DNA from: Rosellinia necatrix
Lineage: Eukaryota; Ascomycota; Sordariomycetes; Xylariales; Xylariaceae
DNA: 64,000 bases
Direction: 5' to 3'
Assembly: GCA_021209875.1 (NCBI GenBank)
Contig: JAGYVD010000001.1
Span: forward strand, 1,426,001 to 1,490,000
How positions within the stretch are numbered: position 1 is the first letter of the stretch; every line of letters starts with the position of its first letter. Made by a program: the position numbers and the translations under genes. Under the pieces are notes generated by a model that ran no database searches, was not told where the DNA came from, and was given only the letters and a program-made list of their open reading frames with translations. Below, piece after piece: positions 60,704 through 64,000 of this stretch.

Positions 60704-61465
60704 TTACAGACTGTGCCGCGTACTTACATAGTCAAGCTTGTACCCGAGATCTGTTTTGTCCTGTTCCCAAAAAAAAAAAAAAAAATAGATCCTAATATCT
60801 TTCATCAAGGGAACGAAGTTATCTGTGATCTCTTGGGGTATTTCAGAACCTTCCTTGAGTGCTTCGACAAGTTGTGCTTGGGTGTCGACCAGCTTCGATG
60901 GGAGGAGAACATCTACTATTCGCTGCGCAAATATGGCCAAGTTTGCCGTGCCGCTGCCTTGATGTGGGGTTCTAAAGAAGAGTATACCATAAGTTGGGAC
61001 GTATATCGAATGCAGATGACTGATATGACCGCCTGTCCGGCTAGCTGAGTAAACGAGTGCCGACACGTAGCATGGTTGTTAGATGGCTTATGCAGCAAAA
61101 AACCAACAACAGTAACCCTATGGCGCTTACTCTTTTCACTATGATACCTCCTAGTGAATGACAGATATAGATGATCGGTCGCTCTGTGGCCCCCTATAGC
61201 CAAAGGAACATATTGACTGAGTGGCAACAACTCCTAAGGCATATGACTGACCTGTCTGTCTGTGCTGTAGGATACGATCCGAGGATGTACTACCTAGTAC
61301 AGTTGCCACAAAGGCCGAATATCTATATGTCATAATACGCGAGTTCTCAACATCTCGAGGAAGCATATCGTGGTCACCGAGCCAAAACCGTTTACATACT
61401 TGTTTACGTACGTATCTTCGGCCAGATCGACCAAGGGTCGCCGCCCGAGACAAGACACAGCCCAC
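60704..61465 (-). pseudogene. Relic of the N-terminal hydrolase domain of a fungal STAND/NLR protein
   Basis: Two conserved blocks are readable on the minus strand. The first (about 61390-61250) gives FWLGDHDMLPRDVENSRIMTY and SSDRILQHR. The second (61066-60720) gives VYSASRTGGHISHLHSIYV, YGILFFRTPHQGSGTANL and the segment up to WEQDKTDLGYKLDY, then a GTAAGT donor. This is the alpha/beta-hydrolase-like effector domain found at the N terminus of many fungal NB-ARC or NACHT TPR proteins, as I remember them. The part between the blocks, which should carry the nucleophile elbow (GHSLGG), is not readable, and no NB-ARC domain follows. A 17-bp A tract (60769-60785) expands one codon run into five Phe. 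I regard it as a non-functional fragment. Confidence 0.75.
60769..60785. repeat. A17 homopolymer inside the hydrolase relic
   Basis: Seventeen A on the plus strand (T on the coding strand of the relic), lying where related proteins have two Phe. Expansion by slippage is the simplest reading; frame is kept across it. Confidence 0.9.
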
Positions 61466-61789
61466 CAGTTAGATCACTGCCCATATACTGCGTACTCAGA
61501 CTTATCTATGAGAGAGTTAGAACTTCACTCTGAGAAAGCACACATGACGAAACACCTCCCCAAACACTACTTCACTCTGCACCCGGCTATCCATCAGTGG
61601 TCCCGAAAAAGGCTTCTGTCAGGTAGATAAAGCACATGGCAAGGTATCAGCTACCCTATGGTGTAGCTCTAGAGGTATATTTGTGTATATAAGGACTGAA
61701 GGCGTCCCACCTAGATGGTAGGCCCAGGAATCAATGATATCGAGCCCCACCCCTATACTTGGCTATCTACTTGCGACCTAGCTGCTACC

Positions 61790-62990
61790 TCCTAGTGACT
61801 AGGCCTCATTCTGGGCATTCTTCGCATGACAGCGTCAGGAAGATGATCGGGCCAAATGGCTTGATTGTACCACTGCTATCTTGGAACACTCTATATCGAC
61901 CTACATGGAGACTTCCGGGAGGGCCCTTCGCCGGTTATTGCTCCCTCACATCGAGGCATGTTTGTCTTTGCTGCAGGATACGTATAGTAAGCTCCCGGGG
62001 AATTTGGAGTAAGCATCACACTTGGATAAGTTCGCTCTCGTCTATGCCGAAGCCGGGTTGTGGAAGAAGACTGGTTCGTTACAGCTGAATGTAGTCGATT
62101 TCCGGTCCGCTAAGTTGGGTGCAGCTTACCCTCTGACCATGAACTTCAAACGAAGCCTAGCCAGTCCACACTGGAATCTGGTCGATGCCGAGGCTTGCGT
62201 AGATGTGCAACGCCGATTGCTCACGACTCAGATGTTTTCTCGCCCTTCGATGTCCGAATGGTTTGTGTGGCCCCGCTTGGCAGCCAGTTCATGTGCAGTG
62301 CTCTACAACTCTTAAGTGATCTAACTCAATCTCTATGGTTGGCGGGTTTGCGGAGCACCTTGAAATATACCGGAGAAAGAGCGGTCGATGCTTTGGCGAG
62401 AAAGATGCGACTGTGGTGACCCTCTAACACTGAACGCCATGTTCAACCTGGCTCGGACGTACTTCCATCTCGATAGACACCAGGAGGGCGAGGCACTGCT
62501 AAAAGAAGTGCTGGCCAAGCATGAGCACTTCTTTGGAAATGAGCGCCCAGACACCCTTATGGCGCGTAACGAACTGGGAATGCACATGTGCACACAGAAG
62601 AGGGAGCTTCTCGGGGGCCGAGACATTGGTCCACGAGGTTTTGCAAGCACGTAAGAGGGTACTGGGCGAAGAGCATGCATAAACCCTGTGGTCCGTCAAC
62701 GATCTCTCCAAAGTCTACATGGTGCTGGGACGCAACAGCGAAGCGGGTAGTGATCCTGGAGGAAATCATCTCGATCGTGAGATGGACCCTAGGCGAAGAT
62801 CTCGTCGGGATGTTTATGACCAGGGTATTTGGGGAGAAACTCTTCAGCCCCAATGATGCACAAGTGGTCACCGCGGCGGAAATTCTCCCGCGAATATACG
62901 AGGAACAAGGGAAGGGTGCCGAAATCGAGGAGTGTGAAAGGAAGGTTTCCCGCCGTAGGCCGCCACAAGGCGAGGGCGTCCGTTGACAGC
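61790..62990 (+). pseudogene. Relic of the C-terminal TPR region of a fungal STAND/NLR protein
   Basis: Successive plus-strand frames give one continuous family-like sequence: RAKWLDCTTAILEHSIS, ALRRLLLPHIEACLSLLQD, LDKFALVYAEAGLWKKT, VVDFRSAKLGAAYPLTMN, then DLTQSLWLAGLRSTLKYTGE, then DPLTLNAMFNLARTYFHLDR and RPDTLMARNELGM, then ARKRVLGEEHA-stop-TLWSVNDLSKVY and ILEEIISIVRWTLGEDLVGM. These are kinesin-light-chain-like tetratricopeptide repeats of the kind that end fungal NB-ARC/TPR proteins. Reading them requires at least four frame changes and two in-frame stops (TAA near 62012 and near 62683), so it is a decayed copy. It points away from the hydrolase relic on the opposite strand. The coding ends are not defined. 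Confidence 0.8.
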
Positions 62991-63743
62991 TTGCCATTGC
63001 CGCGGTGGCGGCTCAAATCCACGCCGTAGCTAAGCTAACCCGTATTAGCATCATCGAAGCACCTTTGAGCGAAGCAAACCCAGGTCGTATCGCGCCCAGA
63101 TTCGGACCTGTAACACATGATAAAGTTGAATAGCACACCTGCTACTGGCCTGGCAGTGCAGTAAACACCATTCGGAGCGCACAGAGAGTCAGTCAGTCAG
63201 TCAGTCGCCAAGACCTCGCTTAACCGTATTTTGGGCTACATAGATTACATGCTCATAGTTACGTATGGTACATCAAAGCGATATTTCCCGTGGAATGTCA
63301 TAGGAATGCATAGCTCATGACTCATCTTCCCTAGGTAACGTTGGGGGAGTACGATCGTGATTGGGGATGGTGTGGGAAGGGTTAATGCATTTTCAGCGTC
63401 CCACGGACATTCATTACGAGGGGATTACATTAAGACTCACTGCCACCATACTGGATAGAAGCCGCGCATCGCGGGACACGATCATCACTCCGCAAGACAT
63501 TCATTCTACCCACGATGCCGCCGCGATAGAACGCGGCAAGACCTCTCTAACATCTGTGAGTGGTCGCATCGAGTGTAAGTACTCTCGGCGATCGGCACGA
63601 GTGGCAACACTGTCGGGGTTGGGTCGAGATAGAACGCCCCCCCTCCCCCCCTTTCCTCCCTCCCTCCCATCCCTGGATGTTTTTCTTTTTGCTTTGTTCT
63701 TTTTTTTTACTATCGCTCTCCCTCATCTGGGAGACGAGGTTCC
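62991..63743. other. Intergenic region at the right end
   Basis: No gene supported. An (AGTC)n run lies at 63187-63206 and pyrimidine-rich tracts (CCCC, TTTT) at 63640-63710, probably in the 3' flank of the gene at the right edge. Confidence 0.5.
63187..63206. repeat. (AGTC)n microsatellite
   Basis: Five tandem AGTC tetramers. Confidence 0.9.
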
Positions 63744-64000
63744 TTAATCCGGACGGCTCTGCTCGACCTGTATTATCCGCCGCTTGGTCTCGGCCTGTAG
63801 GTTGTGCTCCATCTCCCTCAGCCCCCGCATGGCCGTCTCGAGGCTGCGCGGGGTGGAGGCGGGCCGGCCGGCGTACGCGGGCGTCGAGGCCCAGCCGTAG
63901 AGCGCCGACGCGTAGATCATGGGACCCGGGCTACCTGGGTTCCGGCCGCCGCCACTGCCGCCACCGCCACCGCCACCGCCGTCGCCGTCGTCGGACCAGT
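63744..64000 (-). CDS. C-terminal end of an unknown protein (partial)
   Basis: A minus-strand frame enters from the right edge and stops at TAA 63746-63744, giving 85 visible codons. It has an acidic/Gly-rich stretch (SDDGDGGGGGGGSGGGR), a Tyr/Ala/Pro-rich part (MIYASALYGWASTPAYAG) and a helical, probably coiled-coil end (SLETAMRGLREMEHNLQAE, then TKRRIIQVEQSR). The DNA is very GC-rich and third positions are nearly all G or C, which supports real coding. I do not recognise the family. A GCN run codes the Gly tract and may vary in length. Confidence 0.6.
   Translation of the reverse strand, partial: WSDDGDGGGGGGGGSGGGRNPGSPGPMIYASALYGWASTPAYAGRPASTPRSLETAMRGLREMEHNLQAETKRRIIQVEQSRPD

Noticed and set aside
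1..64000. tRNA, 5S rRNA and telomeric repeats
   Set aside because: I looked for GGTTCGAATCC-type B boxes, fungal 5S-like words and TTAGGG arrays and found none convincing; a covariance-model scan would be decisive.

Overview
This window is nuclear DNA of a filamentous ascomycete, most likely a Sordariomycete (Pezizomycotina); I cannot name the species. The genes carry short spliceosomal introns (about 49-180 bp, mostly GTRNGT donors and YAG acceptors, often with a CTAAC-like branch point). The recognisable products are typical of such fungi: FlbA-type RGS protein, Dicer-like 1, ORC4 with an N-terminal PHD finger, a DUF7053 protein and a fungal hydrolase/TPR STAND (NLR) relic. The intergenic DNA is full of TAGGTAGGTACCTACCTA-type palindromic words.

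Layout. 1-185: start of a membrane protein gene (minus, cut by the left edge, Git3-like GPCR is my best guess). 3.5-4.5 kb: DUF7053-like gene. 6.7-9.4 kb: ORC4. 9.4-11.9 kb: AT-rich gene-free tract. 11.9-12.9 kb: small secreted, probably GPI-anchored protein. 14.0-16.6 kb: FlbA/Rgs1-type RGS protein. 16.6-34.6 kb: about 18 kb without a gene I can support, holding minisatellites, microsatellites, AT-rich stretches and perhaps one eroded coding segment at 31.5-32.9 kb. 34.6-37.5 kb: CDC73 and TAP42 (both minus). 38.6-43.3 kb: Dicer-like 1 (plus), divergent from TAP42 across a palindrome-rich 1.1 kb promoter region. 44.7-47.1 kb: disordered protein of unknown function. 47.1-53.3 kb: gene-free. 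53.3-55.6 kb: unknown protein assembled from several tiny phase-1 exons. 56.1-57.0 kb: GC-rich ubiquitin C-terminal hydrolase with two C-tract frameshifts. 58.0-59.5 kb: mitochondrial PP2C phosphatase. 60.7-63.0 kb: two head-to-head relics of the hydrolase/TPR STAND family. 63.7-64.0 kb: C-terminal end of a further gene cut by the right edge.

The functional genes are mostly housekeeping or signalling genes (replication origin licensing, Paf1 complex, PP2A/TOR signalling, G-protein signalling, ubiquitin recycling, RNA silencing), not a cluster with one joint pathway. I found no mobile element with intact coding capacity, no CRISPR, rRNA or tRNA. The most unusual items are the micro-exon gene at 53.3-55.6 kb, the paired C-tract frameshifts in the UCH gene, the head-to-head STAND relics and the intergenic palindrome family. 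I do not see convincing evidence of a wholly new biological system. All exon models were built by eye from reading frame, splice-site words and family similarity remembered from general knowledge; no search was run.
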